Under the pieces are notes generated by a model, which saw only the letters and a program-made list of their open reading frames with translations, had not been told where the DNA came from and did not search any database. From assembly GCA_019351895.1 (NCBI GenBank), contig JABBOH010000001.1:62001-126000 (forward strand): a stretch of DNA of 64,000 nt, read 5' to 3'. The stretch is from Pseudomonadota bacterium. Its GTDB lineage: Bacteria > Pseudomonadota > Alphaproteobacteria > Acetobacterales > Acetobacteraceae. The position numbers and the translations under genes are program-made. Shown here in pieces: positions 1 through 8,827 of the stretch. Numbering within the stretch: the stretch's first letter is position 1; each line of letters begins with the position of its first letter.

Positions 1-97
1 GCGCCAGCAGATAGACGCCGATCGTGACGGTCAGCCACAGCAGCGGGCTGGCGGCGAGATAGACCCAAAGATGAAAAAGATCGTGCGGCTGGCTCAT
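1..97 (-). CDS. lrgB: LrgB family protein, N-terminal fragment (cut by window edge)
   Basis: Only the first 32 codons are in the window. The translation begins MSQPHDLFHLWVYL and runs into a hydrophobic helix, as in LrgB/CidB membrane proteins, which are inner-membrane partners of the holin-like LrgA/CidA. The identification rests mainly on position: its ATG overlaps the TGA of the lrgA-type gene by four bases (ATGA), which implies translational coupling in an lrgAB operon. The fragment alone is too short to prove the family. Confidence 0.6.
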   Translation of the reverse strand, partial: MSQPHDLFHLWVYLAASPLLWLTVTIGVYLLA

Positions 98-474
98 GCG
101 GCGGCGCTCCCCGAAACGCCGCGCGAAACCAGGCGGAAGACGAAGACCGTCACCACGAGGGTGATGAGCGTCGAGCCGATCAGGGCGACGACGACCGCCG
201 CGCCGTAGGTGAGCACGAGGTGGAAGCTCTGCACGATGCCGACCCCCGCCGGCACGAAGAGCAGGCCGAGGTGACGCAGCAGCCCGTCGGCGGCAAGGCC
301 GAGCGGGCTTTCGTGGTCCGCCGCATCCGGGCCGCTCGGGCGGCGTCTGGCAAAAAGGTACAGAACGAGCAGCATGATGCCGAGCACCGGCCCGGGGATC
401 GGCAGCGACAGGCCGAGCGCCAGGGCTTCGCCGAACAGCTGGCACGCAAGCAGCACGAAGAAACCTTGAAGCAT
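94..474 (-). CDS. lrgA: CidA/LrgA family holin-like protein
   Basis: A 126-residue, very hydrophobic protein with about four membrane segments. The loop containing SLPIPGPVLGIMLL (about residues 23-36) is the conserved proline/glycine signature of CidA/LrgA proteins, and FVPAGVGIVQ (about 73-82) is the second conserved block. Family members are small inner-membrane proteins proposed to act like holins or anti-holins in murein hydrolase control, and more recently linked to export of small metabolites such as pyruvate. The start is ATG with a GAGG ribosome-binding site five bases upstream. It is the first gene of a two-gene unit with lrgB. The length fits the family (about 120-150). Confidence 0.88.
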   Translation of the reverse strand: MLQGFFVLLACQLFGEALALGLSLPIPGPVLGIMLLVLYLFARRRPSGPDAADHESPLGLAADGLLRHLGLLFVPAGVGIVQSFHLVLTYGAAVVVALIGSTLITLVVTVFVFRLVSRGVSGSAAA

Positions 475-547
475 GATGCCCTCGAAACGATCAGGTTCCG
501 GGGACTATCGGCGGCGCTCAGGAGTGGGGCAAGCGCCGCGTCATCCG

Positions 548-835
548 TCAGATATGCGCGGTTGTCGGAAAATGCAGCCCCGGCATCAGCAGGTTCACGA
601 TCAGCAGGATGAGGAGGACGGTGATGAGAAAGCCGAAGACGCCACCGAGCAGCCGAACCGCACCGATGATCAGCATGATGGCCGCGATGATGAGGATGGC
701 AGATTGCAGCTCGCCATGGATACCGGCGTCGGACAGGAGGCGCCGCAGCGCCGCCTCGATGACACCGATGACGGCCATGACCGCCGCCACAAGCCGCAGG
801 ATCAGCGTAAGGATGAAGTCGATGGCGGATTGCAT
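548..835 (-). CDS. small hypothetical membrane protein
   Basis: A 95-residue protein made almost entirely of hydrophobic stretches: residues 1-30, 44-63 and 66-84 look like membrane helices, separated by one charged segment (RRLLSDAGIHGELQ). The reading frame stays open much further upstream, but the ATG at 835 is preceded by a GAAAGG ribosome-binding site and starts directly with the hydrophobic region, so I place the start there. I do not recognise the family. It sits alone between the lrgAB unit and the divergently read 2-hydroxyacid dehydrogenase, so context gives no function. Confidence 0.6.
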   Translation of the reverse strand: MQSAIDFILTLILRLVAAVMAVIGVIEAALRRLLSDAGIHGELQSAILIIAAIMLIIGAVRLLGGVFGFLITVLLILLIVNLLMPGLHFPTTAHI

Positions 836-1016
836 GGCGTGCCTTTCAGTGGGTCGGCCGCGCCGGCGCGCCCGGTTCGGAGCTTCGGGATTAACTAGCG
901 CTATCCGCAGCCTTGCCAAGCCTGCTCCGCCGCCCGCGAGAATCCGCTTGTCGCAAAATCGATTTACGGCCATGCTCAGTGCCAAGAACAAGACCCGGCC
1001 CGGGAGGGACAAGACT

Positions 1017-2039
1017 TTGGCCGATATCGTGCTCGTCGATCCGCTGCCGCGGACCCTCGACCTCATCATGGATCCGCCGACCCGCGCCCGGTTCGAGCGC
1101 CTGGGCGAACTCGTCATCTCCGAAGACCGGCCGATGCCGGACGAGACGGTCGAGCGTCTTCTGCCGGATACCGTCCTTGTCATCGGCCAGACGGCGCTGC
1201 CGAAAGCGCGCCTCGACAGGGCGCCGAAACTCCGCGCGATCTTCAATGTCGAGACCAACTTCCTGCCCAACATCGACTACGCCGCCTGCCAGTCGCGCGG
1301 CATCTGGGTGCTGAGCCCGGCCTCGGCCTTCGCGGCACCCGTGGCCGAAGCCGCGCTCGGCATGGCGATCGACCTCGCCCGCGGCATCACCACCGCCGAC
1401 CGCGCCATGCGCGCCGGCACTGAGGCTTATGGTCTCGCAGGCAACACCGAAACCTTCCGCTTTGCCGGCAGCACCGTCGGCCTCATCGGTTTCGGCGATC
1501 TCGGGCGGGAGTTCCGCCGCCTCATCATGCCGTTCGACAACAAGGTGCTGGTGCATGACCCCTGGCTGCCGGACGAGATCATCCGCCGCCATCATGCCGA
1601 GCCCGTAGGGCTCGACGATCTGCTTCGCCGCGCCCGGGTCGTCCTCATCTTCGCGACCGTCACCAGCGACAATCAGGGCTTCCTGGGCGCGCGCGAATTC
1701 GCTCTCATCCAGCCGGGTTCGGCCGTTCTGCTGATGAGCCGCGCGGGCGTCGTCGATTTCCCGGCCTTCCTCGACGCCGTGCGCCGCGGCCATATCCGTG
1801 CCGCGACGGACGTTTTCCCCGAGGAGCCGGTGCCCGCCGATGACCCGGTCCGGCGGATCCCCGGCCTGCTGCTTTCGGCCCACCGCACCGGCGGCACCGA
1901 GGACGCGCTCCACGCCGTCGGGCGGATGACGGTCGCGGACGCCGAACTCATCCTGCGCGGCCTGCCGCCGCAGCTCTGCCGCCGGGCCGATCCCGGTATC
2001 GCCGAGCGGCTGCGCTCCAAGCCCATCGCCATCACCTGA
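1017..2039 (+). CDS. D-isomer-specific 2-hydroxyacid dehydrogenase
   Basis: 340 residues, an NAD(P)-dependent oxidoreductase interconverting a 2-hydroxy acid and a 2-oxo acid. Visible are the Rossmann motif GLIGFGDLG (residues 155-163) and the catalytic triad of the family: Arg242 in SRAGVVD, Glu269/270 in FPEEP and His289 in SAHRTGG. I chose a TTG start at 1017 because AGGGA lies seven bases upstream and the protein then begins MADIVLVDPL. An in-frame ATG at 972 has no ribosome-binding site and would add a poorly structured 15-residue tail. It ends seven bases before the LacI regulator and is probably part of the sugar operon that follows. The substrate is unknown; a sugar-derived hydroxy acid is likely from context. 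Confidence 0.85.
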   Translation: MADIVLVDPLPRTLDLIMDPPTRARFERLGELVISEDRPMPDETVERLLPDTVLVIGQTALPKARLDRAPKLRAIFNVETNFLPNIDYAACQSRGIWVLSPASAFAAPVAEAALGMAIDLARGITTADRAMRAGTEAYGLAGNTETFRFAGSTVGLIGFGDLGREFRRLIMPFDNKVLVHDPWLPDEIIRRHHAEPVGLDDLLRRARVVLIFATVTSDNQGFLGAREFALIQPGSAVLLMSRAGVVDFPAFLDAVRRGHIRAATDVFPEEPVPADDPVRRIPGLLLSAHRTGGTEDALHAVGRMTVADAELILRGLPPQLCRRADPGIAERLRSKPIAIT

Positions 2040-2046
2040 TCCTCGG

Positions 2047-3120
2047 ATGAGCATCGCACCCGAAAAACGATTTTCGCCCGTCCCCACGATGCGGGATGTG
2101 GCCGAGCGCGCGGGCGTGGCGCCCGCCACCGTCTCCAACGTCATCAGCGGCCGCCGTCAGGTCCGGCAGGAGCTGCGGGACCGCGTCCTCGCCGCCGTCG
2201 CCGCCACCGGCTACCGGCCCAACCAGCTCGCTTCCAGCCTGCGCCGGATGCGCACGGATACCGTCGGCATCGTCGTGCCGGACCTCACCAACCCGTTCTT
2301 TGCCGCCCTCGTTCATCGGCTGGAAGACCTCGCGGGCGAAGACGGCTACCAGATCCTGCTCGTCGGCTCGAACGAGGACGAGGCCCGCGAGGCCGACCGG
2401 CTGCAGACCCTGCTCTCCCGCCAGATCGACGGCCTCATCATGGCCCCGGCGCGGGACGAGGCCGCCGCGCTCGCCGCCCATCGCGGCCGCCTGCCGCCTA
2501 CCGTGCTCATGGATCGCGGCTTCGGCCATGCCGAATTCGACGCCGTGACCGCCGACAACACCGACGCCGTGCGGCAGGGCTGCCGCCACCTCATCGGCCT
2601 TGGCCACTGCGACATCGCCTTCGTCGTCACCTCGCCCGCGCTCGACAACATGCGCGAGCGGATCGCGGGCTACCGGGACGCGCTCGAGGCCGCGGGGCTC
2701 GGCGACCGCGCCCGCGTCCTCGCCGGCGGTTTCGACATCGAGGGCTGCCGGGCCATGATCGAGCAGGAGCTGCTACGCGCCGAGCCGCCGACCGCGATCT
2801 TCGCCGCCAACTACGTGGCGACGCTCGGCGCGGTGAAGGCCATCCGCGCCCTCGACCTCGATTTTCCGGGGGAGGTGTCGCTTTTCGGCTTCGACGATAC
2901 CGACTGGATGACGGTGCTGCGGCCCTATCTCAGCGTCGTCGTGCAGCCGGTCGCGGCCATGGCAGATGCAGTCTGGGGGCTGTTGCGGCAGCGCCTCGAC
3001 GACCGTCAGGCGCCGTGCAGGCATCTCCGTCTGCCTTGCACGCTCGCCGTGCGTGAATCCACGCAGCGGCCTCGCGTGGCGCCTGATCGGGCGCGGATGC
3101 CGATCGTCGTCTCGTCATAA
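2047..3120 (+). CDS. LacI family transcriptional regulator
   Basis: 357 residues. The N-terminal helix-turn-helix is at about residues 14-35 (TMRDVAERAGVAPATVSNVI), followed by the hinge helix with RPNQLASSLR and then a periplasmic-binding-protein-like effector domain (TVGIVVPDLTNPFF onward). Members usually repress sugar operons and release DNA when the sugar binds. It lies seven bases after the dehydrogenase and 27 bases before the binding protein, reading the same way, so it very likely controls this ABC transporter operon. The C-terminal tail after about residue 330 is arginine-rich and not obviously conserved. No palindromic LacI operator was located with confidence. Confidence 0.92.
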   Translation: MSIAPEKRFSPVPTMRDVAERAGVAPATVSNVISGRRQVRQELRDRVLAAVAATGYRPNQLASSLRRMRTDTVGIVVPDLTNPFFAALVHRLEDLAGEDGYQILLVGSNEDEAREADRLQTLLSRQIDGLIMAPARDEAAALAAHRGRLPPTVLMDRGFGHAEFDAVTADNTDAVRQGCRHLIGLGHCDIAFVVTSPALDNMRERIAGYRDALEAAGLGDRARVLAGGFDIEGCRAMIEQELLRAEPPTAIFAANYVATLGAVKAIRALDLDFPGEVSLFGFDDTDWMTVLRPYLSVVVQPVAAMADAVWGLLRQRLDDRQAPCRHLRLPCTLAVRESTQRPRVAPDRARMPIVVSS

Positions 3121-3147
3121 GAAAATCCACAAAAAGGGGAAGTCCAA

Positions 3148-4125
3148 ATGAAAAACAAAGCACTGACCATCGCCTCGACGCTCGTCCTCGGTCTCGGCCT
3201 CGCGACCGGCGCGCAGGCAGCGGATGCGCCGGTCTACGGGGTGCTGCTGAAAACGCTCTCGAACCCGTTCTGGGACGCGATGGCCAAGGGCATCGCGGAG
3301 GGCGGCCACGAGCAGGGCGTCACGATCTTCCAGGAGGCGGCACAGTCCGACCAGGACGCCGAAACCCAGCTCAACCTCTGCAACACGATGCTGGAGCGAA
3401 GCCCGAAGGCGCTGATCGCCGCGGCGATCAACTCCTCCAACCTGCTGCCGTGCATGAAGAGCGCCAATCAGGTGAACATCCCGGTCGTCGATCTCGACGC
3501 CAATCTCGACCCCGCGATCACCGCCAAAGCGGGCGTGAAAGTCGCCTTCAGCATCGGCTCGGACAACACCCAGGCGGGCGCCAAGGCCGCCGACTTCATG
3601 GCGCAGCACCTCGGCGCCTCCGCGTCCGGCCCTGTGCTGGTGATCGAGGGCCTGCCCGGCAACGTGACCGGCCAGATGCGCGCCAACGGCTTCAAGGCGG
3701 AACTCGCCAAGGTGGCACCGGGTCTCAAGGTCGTGGCCTCGCTGCCCGGTGACTGGGACGCCGGCAAGGCCGCCAACATCACCAACGACATCCTGCAGCG
3801 GAACCCCAACCTCGCCGCGATCTTCGCCTGCAACGACACGATGGCGCTGGGCGCCGTCGAATCCGTCTTCGCGGATGGCCGCGGCGGCAAGGTCACGGTG
3901 GTCGGCGTGGACGGCACGGTCGATGGCGTGAAATCCATCAAGGCGGGCCGGCTGACAGCGACGGTCGCTCAGCTGCCCTATCTCGAAGGGATCGAGGCGG
4001 TCGCCAACGTGAAGAAGGTGGTCGAGGGGCAGAGCGTGCCCTCGGTCATCCACGTGCCGACGCTGGTGCTGACCAAGGAGGTGCTGACCCAGGGCACCAA
4101 TCCCGACCTGAAATACGTGAAGTAA
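3148..4125 (+). CDS. sugar ABC transporter substrate-binding protein (D-allose/ribose-binding-like)
   Basis: 325 residues, a periplasmic binding protein of the ribose/allose cluster. Residues 1-24 are a Sec signal peptide ending GAQA. The mature part begins with VYGVLLKTLSNPFWDAM; the LKTLSNPFW block, VIEGLPGN, PGDWDAGKA and QRNPNLAAIFACNDTMALG match my recollection of E. coli AlsB (D-allose-binding protein), more closely than RbsB. This is from memory, not alignment. The start is ATG with GGGGAAG upstream. It is followed by a perfect intercistronic hairpin and the permease gene. Probable role: delivering an aldo- or ketohexose, perhaps allose or allulose, to the permease. Confidence 0.9.
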   Translation: MKNKALTIASTLVLGLGLATGAQAADAPVYGVLLKTLSNPFWDAMAKGIAEGGHEQGVTIFQEAAQSDQDAETQLNLCNTMLERSPKALIAAAINSSNLLPCMKSANQVNIPVVDLDANLDPAITAKAGVKVAFSIGSDNTQAGAKAADFMAQHLGASASGPVLVIEGLPGNVTGQMRANGFKAELAKVAPGLKVVASLPGDWDAGKAANITNDILQRNPNLAAIFACNDTMALGAVESVFADGRGGKVTVVGVDGTVDGVKSIKAGRLTATVAQLPYLEGIEAVANVKKVVEGQSVPSVIHVPTLVLTKEVLTQGTNPDLKYVK

Positions 4126-4148
4126 CAGCAGCGCCTTCAGTTCTTGTC

Positions 4149-4170
4149 GGAGGGCGGTTCGCCGCCCTCC
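4149..4170 (+). promoter_or_regulatory. intercistronic hairpin between binding-protein and permease genes
   Basis: A perfect inverted repeat: GGAGGGCGG (4149-4157), loop TTCG, CCGCCCTCC (4162-4170). It lies 24 bases after the binding-protein stop and 15 bases before the permease ATG. No T-run follows, so it is not a strong intrinsic terminator. Such hairpins after a binding-protein gene are known to protect the upstream mRNA or cause partial termination, giving more binding protein than permease. That role is inferred here. Confidence 0.7.
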
Positions 4171-4185
4171 GCCGTGGAGACCGAC

Positions 4186-5166
4186 ATGGCCACTACCCTC
4201 GCAGCGACCCGTACTCCCCTGACGATACGCGGCCTCGGCGGCGCGATCCGGCTGGAAAGCCTGATCGTGCTCGTCATCCTCATCGTCGGGCTGTCGATCG
4301 CCTCGCCCTACTTCCTCAGCCTCTCGAACGCCTTCAACATCCTACTGGCGACCTCGGTCATCGGCATCCTCGGCTTCGCCTCCACCTTCGTCATCGCGGC
4401 CGCCGGCATCGATCTTTCGGTGGGCTCTGTGCTCGGCTTCTCGGCGGTCGTCTCGGCCATCTCGGTCAACGCGATCGGGCTGCCCTGGCCTTTCGCCATT
4501 CTATCCGCCCTGCTCGCGGGCGCGTTTTGCGGCGCTATCAACGGCCTGCTGATCGCGCGCGCCCGTATCCCCGCCTTCATCGTGACGCTCGGCATGCTCG
4601 GGGTCGCGCGCGGAGCGGCCTTGGTGCTGACCAACGGCCAGCCGGTCTATGGCCTGCCCGCGCCCATCGTCTGGCTCGGCCAGGGGCGGCCGCTCGGCGT
4701 GCCGGTACCCGCGATCGTCTTCATCCTGGTCGCCCTCGTCACCCATGTCGTTTTGTCGAGCACGACCTTTGGCAAATATGCCCTGGTCATCGGAGACAAC
4801 GAGGCGGCGGCGCGGGCCACCGGCATCCGCGTCGACCGTCACCGCATCCTGCTCTACACGCTGTCCGGCACGCTCGCGGGCCTCGCCGGGCTGCTCTTCG
4901 CGGCGCGGGTGAACTCCGGCGATCCGACGGCGGGCACGAGCTATGAACTCACTGCCATCACCGCCGCCATTCTCGGCGGCACCAACCTGTTCGGCGGCCG
5001 CGCCAGCGTCATCGGCACGCTCATCGGCGCACTCATCATGGGCGTGCTGCAGAACGGCCTCAACCTGCTCGCCGTCTCGTCGTTCTATCAGCAGATGGCG
5101 ATCGGCGCCGTGCTGGTGCTCGCCGTCTGGCTCGACCAGATCAACCGCGGGAGGGCCCGGTCATGA
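4186..5166 (+). CDS. sugar ABC transporter permease (BPD_transp_2 family)
   Basis: 326 residues, a polytopic inner-membrane protein of the RbsC/AlsC/FrcC type. Hydrophobic helices begin at about residue 25 and continue to the C-terminus. Conserved blocks seen are AAGIDLSVGSVLGFSAV, the EAA-like loop GDNEAAARATGIRVDR, and ITAAILGGTNLFGGRAS. The frame is open a little further upstream, but ATG at 4186 has GGAGA six bases before it. It overlaps the ATPase start by four bases (ATGA), so the two subunits are translationally coupled. A sugar permease of this family normally works as a homodimer. Confidence 0.92.
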   Translation: MATTLAATRTPLTIRGLGGAIRLESLIVLVILIVGLSIASPYFLSLSNAFNILLATSVIGILGFASTFVIAAAGIDLSVGSVLGFSAVVSAISVNAIGLPWPFAILSALLAGAFCGAINGLLIARARIPAFIVTLGMLGVARGAALVLTNGQPVYGLPAPIVWLGQGRPLGVPVPAIVFILVALVTHVVLSSTTFGKYALVIGDNEAAARATGIRVDRHRILLYTLSGTLAGLAGLLFAARVNSGDPTAGTSYELTAITAAILGGTNLFGGRASVIGTLIGALIMGVLQNGLNLLAVSSFYQQMAIGAVLVLAVWLDQINRGRARS

Positions 5167-5897
5167 GCCTTCTCGATCTCGTCGACGTCCGCAAAAGCTT
5201 CGGCCCGGTGGAGGCGCTGCGCGGCGTCACCTTCTCGGTCGATGCGGGCGAGGCCGTGGCGTTGCTGGGCGATAACGGCGCCGGCAAGTCGACGCTGATG
5301 AAGACCATCACCGGCATCCACCGGCTGACCTCGGGCACGATCCGCTTCGCGGGTGCGGATTTGGCCGGGCAGGGTCCGGGCGAGATCCGCGCGCGGGGGA
5401 TCGAGATGATCTATCAGGACCTCGCGCTCGCCCGCCAACAGGATGTGGCGTCCAACATCTTCCTGGGCCGCGAGCCGACCCGCCGCGTCTTCGGCATTTC
5501 CGTCATCGACAAGCCCCGGATCGAGCGCGAGGCGGAGGCGATGATCCAGCGTCTCGGCGCGCGGGTGCCGTCGGTGCGGTATCTCGTGGGCAACCTGTCG
5601 GGCGGGCAGCAGCAATCGGTCGCGATCGCCCGCGCGCTGACCTTCTCGCCGAAGCTCGTCATCATGGATGAACCAACCGCGGCCCTCGCGGTGCGGGAGG
5701 TGGAGCATGTGCTCGACCTCGTGCGGGAGCTGAAGCGGCAGGGGATTGCCGTCATCCTCATCAGCCATCGGCTGACGGATGTTTTTGCGGTATGCGATCG
5801 TGTGGTGGCCCTGCGTCAGGGTCAGGTGGTCGCCGACGAGGCGATCGCGGAGACCAGCATGAACGCTGTCGTCGCCCATATCGTCGGCGCGGCCTGA
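5163..5897 (+). CDS. sugar ABC transporter ATP-binding protein (single-domain, FrcA-type)
   Basis: 244 residues with one nucleotide-binding domain: Walker A GDNGAGKST (36-44), Q-loop in MIYQDLALA, signature LSGGQQQ (145-151), Walker B LVIMDEPTAAL (Asp169-Glu170) and switch His202. Most sugar importers of this class use a fused two-domain ATPase of about 500 residues; the single-domain form is known from the rhizobial fructose importer FrcA and works as a homodimer. In Walker B the usual AAL-GV sequence reads AALAVREV. The start overlaps the permease stop. It completes the importer with the two preceding genes. Confidence 0.92.
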   Translation: MSLLDLVDVRKSFGPVEALRGVTFSVDAGEAVALLGDNGAGKSTLMKTITGIHRLTSGTIRFAGADLAGQGPGEIRARGIEMIYQDLALARQQDVASNIFLGREPTRRVFGISVIDKPRIEREAEAMIQRLGARVPSVRYLVGNLSGGQQQSVAIARALTFSPKLVIMDEPTAALAVREVEHVLDLVRELKRQGIAVILISHRLTDVFAVCDRVVALRQGQVVADEAIAETSMNAVVAHIVGAA

Positions 5898-5915
5898 AGA
5901 AAGGAAAACGTCCTC

Positions 5916-6809
5916 ATGAACAAACTCGGTGTGCATGCCTTCGTCTGGGAGAAGGGCTGGAGTCACGACGAATGTACCCGCGCCATCGCGCGCACGGCCG
6001 AGGTCGGGTTCGATCTGATCGAGGTCTCGGTGATGGACCCGAAGCAGGTCGACGTGGACTTCACCCGCAAGCAGCTCGAGCAGCACGGGCTGGGTGCTAC
6101 CATGTCCTTCGGGCTCGACGCCTCGACGGATATCTCGAGCAACGATCCCGAGAAGACGAAGCGCGGTCAGGAGAGGCTCGAGGAATACATCTATCTGTGC
6201 CGTGACTTCGGCGCGACGCATCTCTGCGGCATCCTGCACTCGGCGTTTCAGAAATATGCCGTTCCCACCACGAAGGACGGTGTCGCGCGTTCGGTCGAGA
6301 CGCTGCACCGCGTCGGTGAAATCGCGGCGAAGAGCAACATCACGCTCGGGCTCGAGGTCGTGAACCGCTACGAGTCCAACGTGCTCAACACCGCGTCGCA
6401 GGCGGTCGAGATGTGCAAGCGCATCGGCCTGCCCAACGTGCGCGCGCATCTCGATGTCTACCACATGAACATCGAGGAATCGGACATGGCGCAGGCGATC
6501 GTCGATACCGGCGAATACCTTGGCTATTTCCACACGGGCGATTCGCATCGCGGCTACCTGGGCTCGGGGTCGATCGATCTCGCGGGCGCATTCCGCGCGA
6601 TCGTGAGATCAGGCTATCAGGGCCCGATCACTTTCGAGTCCTTCTCGTCGCGCGTGGTCGGGCAGCCGCTGGAGGGCATTCTCGGCATCTGGCGCAACCT
6701 GTGGGAAGACAGCGTGGATCTCGCAAACCACGCGCTGATGTACACGAAGGCGCAGCTGAAGGCGGCGCAGGAGGCTCAGAAGCAGGCCGAGCGCAGCAGG
6801 CTTCTTTAG
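5916..6809 (+). CDS. sugar phosphate isomerase/epimerase, D-tagatose/D-allulose 3-epimerase-like
   Basis: 297 residues, a TIM-barrel enzyme of the xylose-isomerase-like family. The four metal ligands expected for D-tagatose 3-epimerases are all present: Glu147 (LGLEVVNRYE), Asp180 (AHLDVYHMNIEE), His206 (YFHTGDSHRG) and Glu241 (ITFESFS). These enzymes use Mn or Co to epimerise ketoses at C3, for example allulose to fructose. The gene starts 18 bases after the ATPase with AGAAAGGAAAA upstream, so it is in the sugar operon. Together with an AlsB-like binding protein this suggests a rare-hexose substrate. A related role in inositol or other sugar catabolism is possible. It ends nine bases from the convergent queC stop. 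Confidence 0.85.
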   Translation: MNKLGVHAFVWEKGWSHDECTRAIARTAEVGFDLIEVSVMDPKQVDVDFTRKQLEQHGLGATMSFGLDASTDISSNDPEKTKRGQERLEEYIYLCRDFGATHLCGILHSAFQKYAVPTTKDGVARSVETLHRVGEIAAKSNITLGLEVVNRYESNVLNTASQAVEMCKRIGLPNVRAHLDVYHMNIEESDMAQAIVDTGEYLGYFHTGDSHRGYLGSGSIDLAGAFRAIVRSGYQGPITFESFSSRVVGQPLEGILGIWRNLWEDSVDLANHALMYTKAQLKAAQEAQKQAERSRLL

Positions 6810-6818
6810 GTCCGATCT

Positions 6819-7532
6819 CTACGGATGGCTGGCGACGTAGCGTGACCAGCCATCCGCCCGCAGGTCGCAGGCCGGGCAATCGCCGCAGCCATAGCCCCAG
6901 TCGTGCAGACCATCGCGCTCGCCGCGATAGCAGGAGTGGGTTTCGCGATTGATCAGCGTCACGAGACGCGCCCCGCCGAGTTCCTCCGCCAGTTCCCATG
7001 TCGCCGCCTTGTCGATCCACATCAGCGGCGTGTGCAGGACGAAGCGGCTGTCCATGCCGAGGTTCAGCGCCGCCTGCAGCGCCTTGATGGTGTCGTCGCG
7101 GCAATCGGGATAGCCCGAGTAATCGGTCTCGCAGACGCCGGTGACGATATGCTTGATACCGCGCCGGTAGGCGACGGCAGCGGCGAGCGTCAGGAACAGG
7201 ATGTTCCGCCCCGGCACGAAGGTGTTCGGCAACCCGTTCGCCTGCATGGCAATCTCGGTCTCGCGCGTCAGCGCCGTCTCGCTGAGCGTGCCGATGATCC
7301 CGGCATCGACCACGCGATCCTCGCCGAGGCGCAGGGCCCAGTCGGGGAAGGCATGCCGGACCGCGTCCAGGAACACGGGCCGGACGTCGAGTTCCACCCG
7401 ATGTCTCTGGCCGTAGTCGAAGCCGATCGTCTCGACCTCGGCAAACCGCGCGAGTGCCCAGGCGAGGCATGTCGCGGAATCCTGCCCGCCCGAGAACAAC
7501 ACCAATGCCTTGTCAGCCGTCACGCGCGTCAT
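6819..7532 (-). CDS. queC: 7-cyano-7-deazaguanine synthase QueC
   Basis: 237 residues. QueC converts 7-carboxy-7-deazaguanine to preQ0 with ATP and ammonia, in queuosine biosynthesis for tRNA wobble modification. The ATP-pyrophosphatase P-loop SGGQDS is at residues 14-19. A zinc site is formed by Cys201, Cys216, Cys219 and Cys222 ([13 protein letters not shown]). The block [13 protein letters not shown] is typical of QueC. The frame is open far upstream, but [16 protein letters not shown] is the usual N-terminus. No queD, queE or queF is in the window, so it is a solitary member of the pathway here. Confidence 0.95.
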   Translation of the reverse strand: MTRVTADKALVLFSGGQDSATCLAWALARFAEVETIGFDYGQRHRVELDVRPVFLDAVRHAFPDWALRLGEDRVVDAGIIGTLSETALTRETEIAMQANGLPNTFVPGRNILFLTLAAAVAYRRGIKHIVTGVCETDYSGYPDCRDDTIKALQAALNLGMDSRFVLHTPLMWIDKAATWELAEELGGARLVTLINRETHSCYRGERDGLHDWGYGCGDCPACDLRADGWSRYVASHP

Positions 7533-7649
7533 TCTCCCGAACCGCCGACGCAGCCCGCTGCATCGACCCGCGCGAGAAGGTCCCGAGGTTGCCCTCGGGG
7601 TCAAGTCACGCACTTGCCGGCAGCCAGAAACACCCGCATGTCCTGACAC

Positions 7650-8111
7650 ATGGAAAACGTCTGGGACTACCCGAGGCCGCCCGCGCTGGAGCCGGTCGCG
7701 AAACCGCTGCGGATCATCTTCGCGGGCCGGCTGATTGCGGCGACGGACGCGGCCTTCCGTGTGCTGGAGACGTCCCATCCGCCCGTCTATTACCTGCCGC
7801 CCGCTGCCTTCACCGGCTGCCGCCTCGAACGCGCCTCCGGCGGCAGCGTCTGCGAATGGAAGGGCGCCGCGGTCTATTGGAGCATCGCCGCCGACGGGAA
7901 GCGGGCGGAGCGCGTAGCCTGGAGCTATCCCGATCCGGCGCCCGCCTACGCCGCCCTGCGAGACCATCTCGCCGTTTATGCGGGCGCGATGGATCAGTGT
8001 TTCGTGGGCGACGAGGCGGTCACCCCGCAGCCGGGCGGCTTCTACGGCGGCTGGATCACCAGCGATCTGATCGGGCCCTTCAAGGGCGTCCCCGGCAGCA
8101 TGGGCTGGTAG
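7650..8111 (+). CDS. DUF427 domain-containing protein
   Basis: 153 residues matching the DUF427 family: NVWDYPRPP at the N-terminus, [20 protein letters not shown], the WKG motif ([10 protein letters not shown]) and [22 protein letters not shown] are the conserved blocks. The function of the family is unknown; proteins are small, soluble and beta-rich. The C-terminus [21 protein letters not shown] is a well-conserved tail of the longer members. The ATG at 7650 is the first in frame but has no clear ribosome-binding site. It is divergent from queC and lies five bases before the SDR gene, with which it is probably co-transcribed. Confidence 0.85.
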   Translation: MENVWDYPRPPALEPVAKPLRIIFAGRLIAATDAAFRVLETSHPPVYYLPPAAFTGCRLERASGGSVCEWKGAAVYWSIAADGKRAERVAWSYPDPAPAYAALRDHLAVYAGAMDQCFVGDEAVTPQPGGFYGGWITSDLIGPFKGVPGSMGW

Positions 8112-8116
8112 CGCCC

Positions 8117-8827
8117 GTGCAAAGCTTTCCGCCCGAGGGCGCGGCGGTCGTCATCGGCGCGTCGGGGGGCATCGGCGGCGCGCTCGCGGCCCAACTCCGC
8201 GCCGATCCCGCGTTCACGGCAGTCCACGCCCTCGCCCGCAGCTTCACCGGCGACGGCCATATCGACGTGACCGAGGAACCGAGCATAGCGGCGGCCGCGG
8301 CCCGGATCGGGCCCCCGCTCCGGCTGGTCATCGTCGCGACGGGCGCGCTGCAGGGACCGGGCTTCGCGCAACCCGAGAAGACCTATCGCGCGATCGACCC
8401 CGTGGCGCTCATGGAAAGCTTCCGCCTCAACACCGTCGGCCCCGCTCTGGTCGCCAAGCACCTGCTGCCGCTGATGGCGCCGCGCGGCAGGACCGTGTTC
8501 GTGGCCCTCTCCGCCCGCGTCGGCAGCATCGGCGACAACCGGGCGGGCGGCTGGCATGCCTATCGCGCCTCGAAGGCGGCGCTCAACATGATCCTGCGCA
8601 ATCTCGCGATCGAGACCAGCCGCCGCAACCCGGAGGCGATCTGCGTCGGGCTGCATCCGGGCACCGTGGATACGGGGCTGAGCCGCCCATTCCAGCGCGG
8701 CCTGCCCGATGGGCAGGTGTTCTCGGCCGAGACATCGGCGCACCATCTGCTCGCCGTGATCGACGGGCTCGGCCCCGCCGACAGCGGCACGGTGCTCGCC
8801 TGGGACGGCAAGACGATCCCGCCCTAG
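8117..8827 (+). CDS. SDR family NAD(P)-dependent oxidoreductase (C-factor-like)
   Basis: 236 residues. The N-terminal [17 protein letters not shown] is the cofactor-binding glycine motif of short-chain dehydrogenases. The catalytic tyrosine and lysine are in YRASKAALN, and the preceding serine block reads [15 protein letters not shown]. The spacing and the C-terminal [12 protein letters not shown] resemble the CsgA/C-factor subgroup. The likely start is GTG at 8117, five bases after the DUF427 stop, because the protein then begins six residues before the nucleotide fold; no ATG is available nearby. Substrate unknown. Confidence 0.85.
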   Translation: MQSFPPEGAAVVIGASGGIGGALAAQLRADPAFTAVHALARSFTGDGHIDVTEEPSIAAAAARIGPPLRLVIVATGALQGPGFAQPEKTYRAIDPVALMESFRLNTVGPALVAKHLLPLMAPRGRTVFVALSARVGSIGDNRAGGWHAYRASKAALNMILRNLAIETSRRNPEAICVGLHPGTVDTGLSRPFQRGLPDGQVFSAETSAHHLLAVIDGLGPADSGTVLAWDGKTIPP

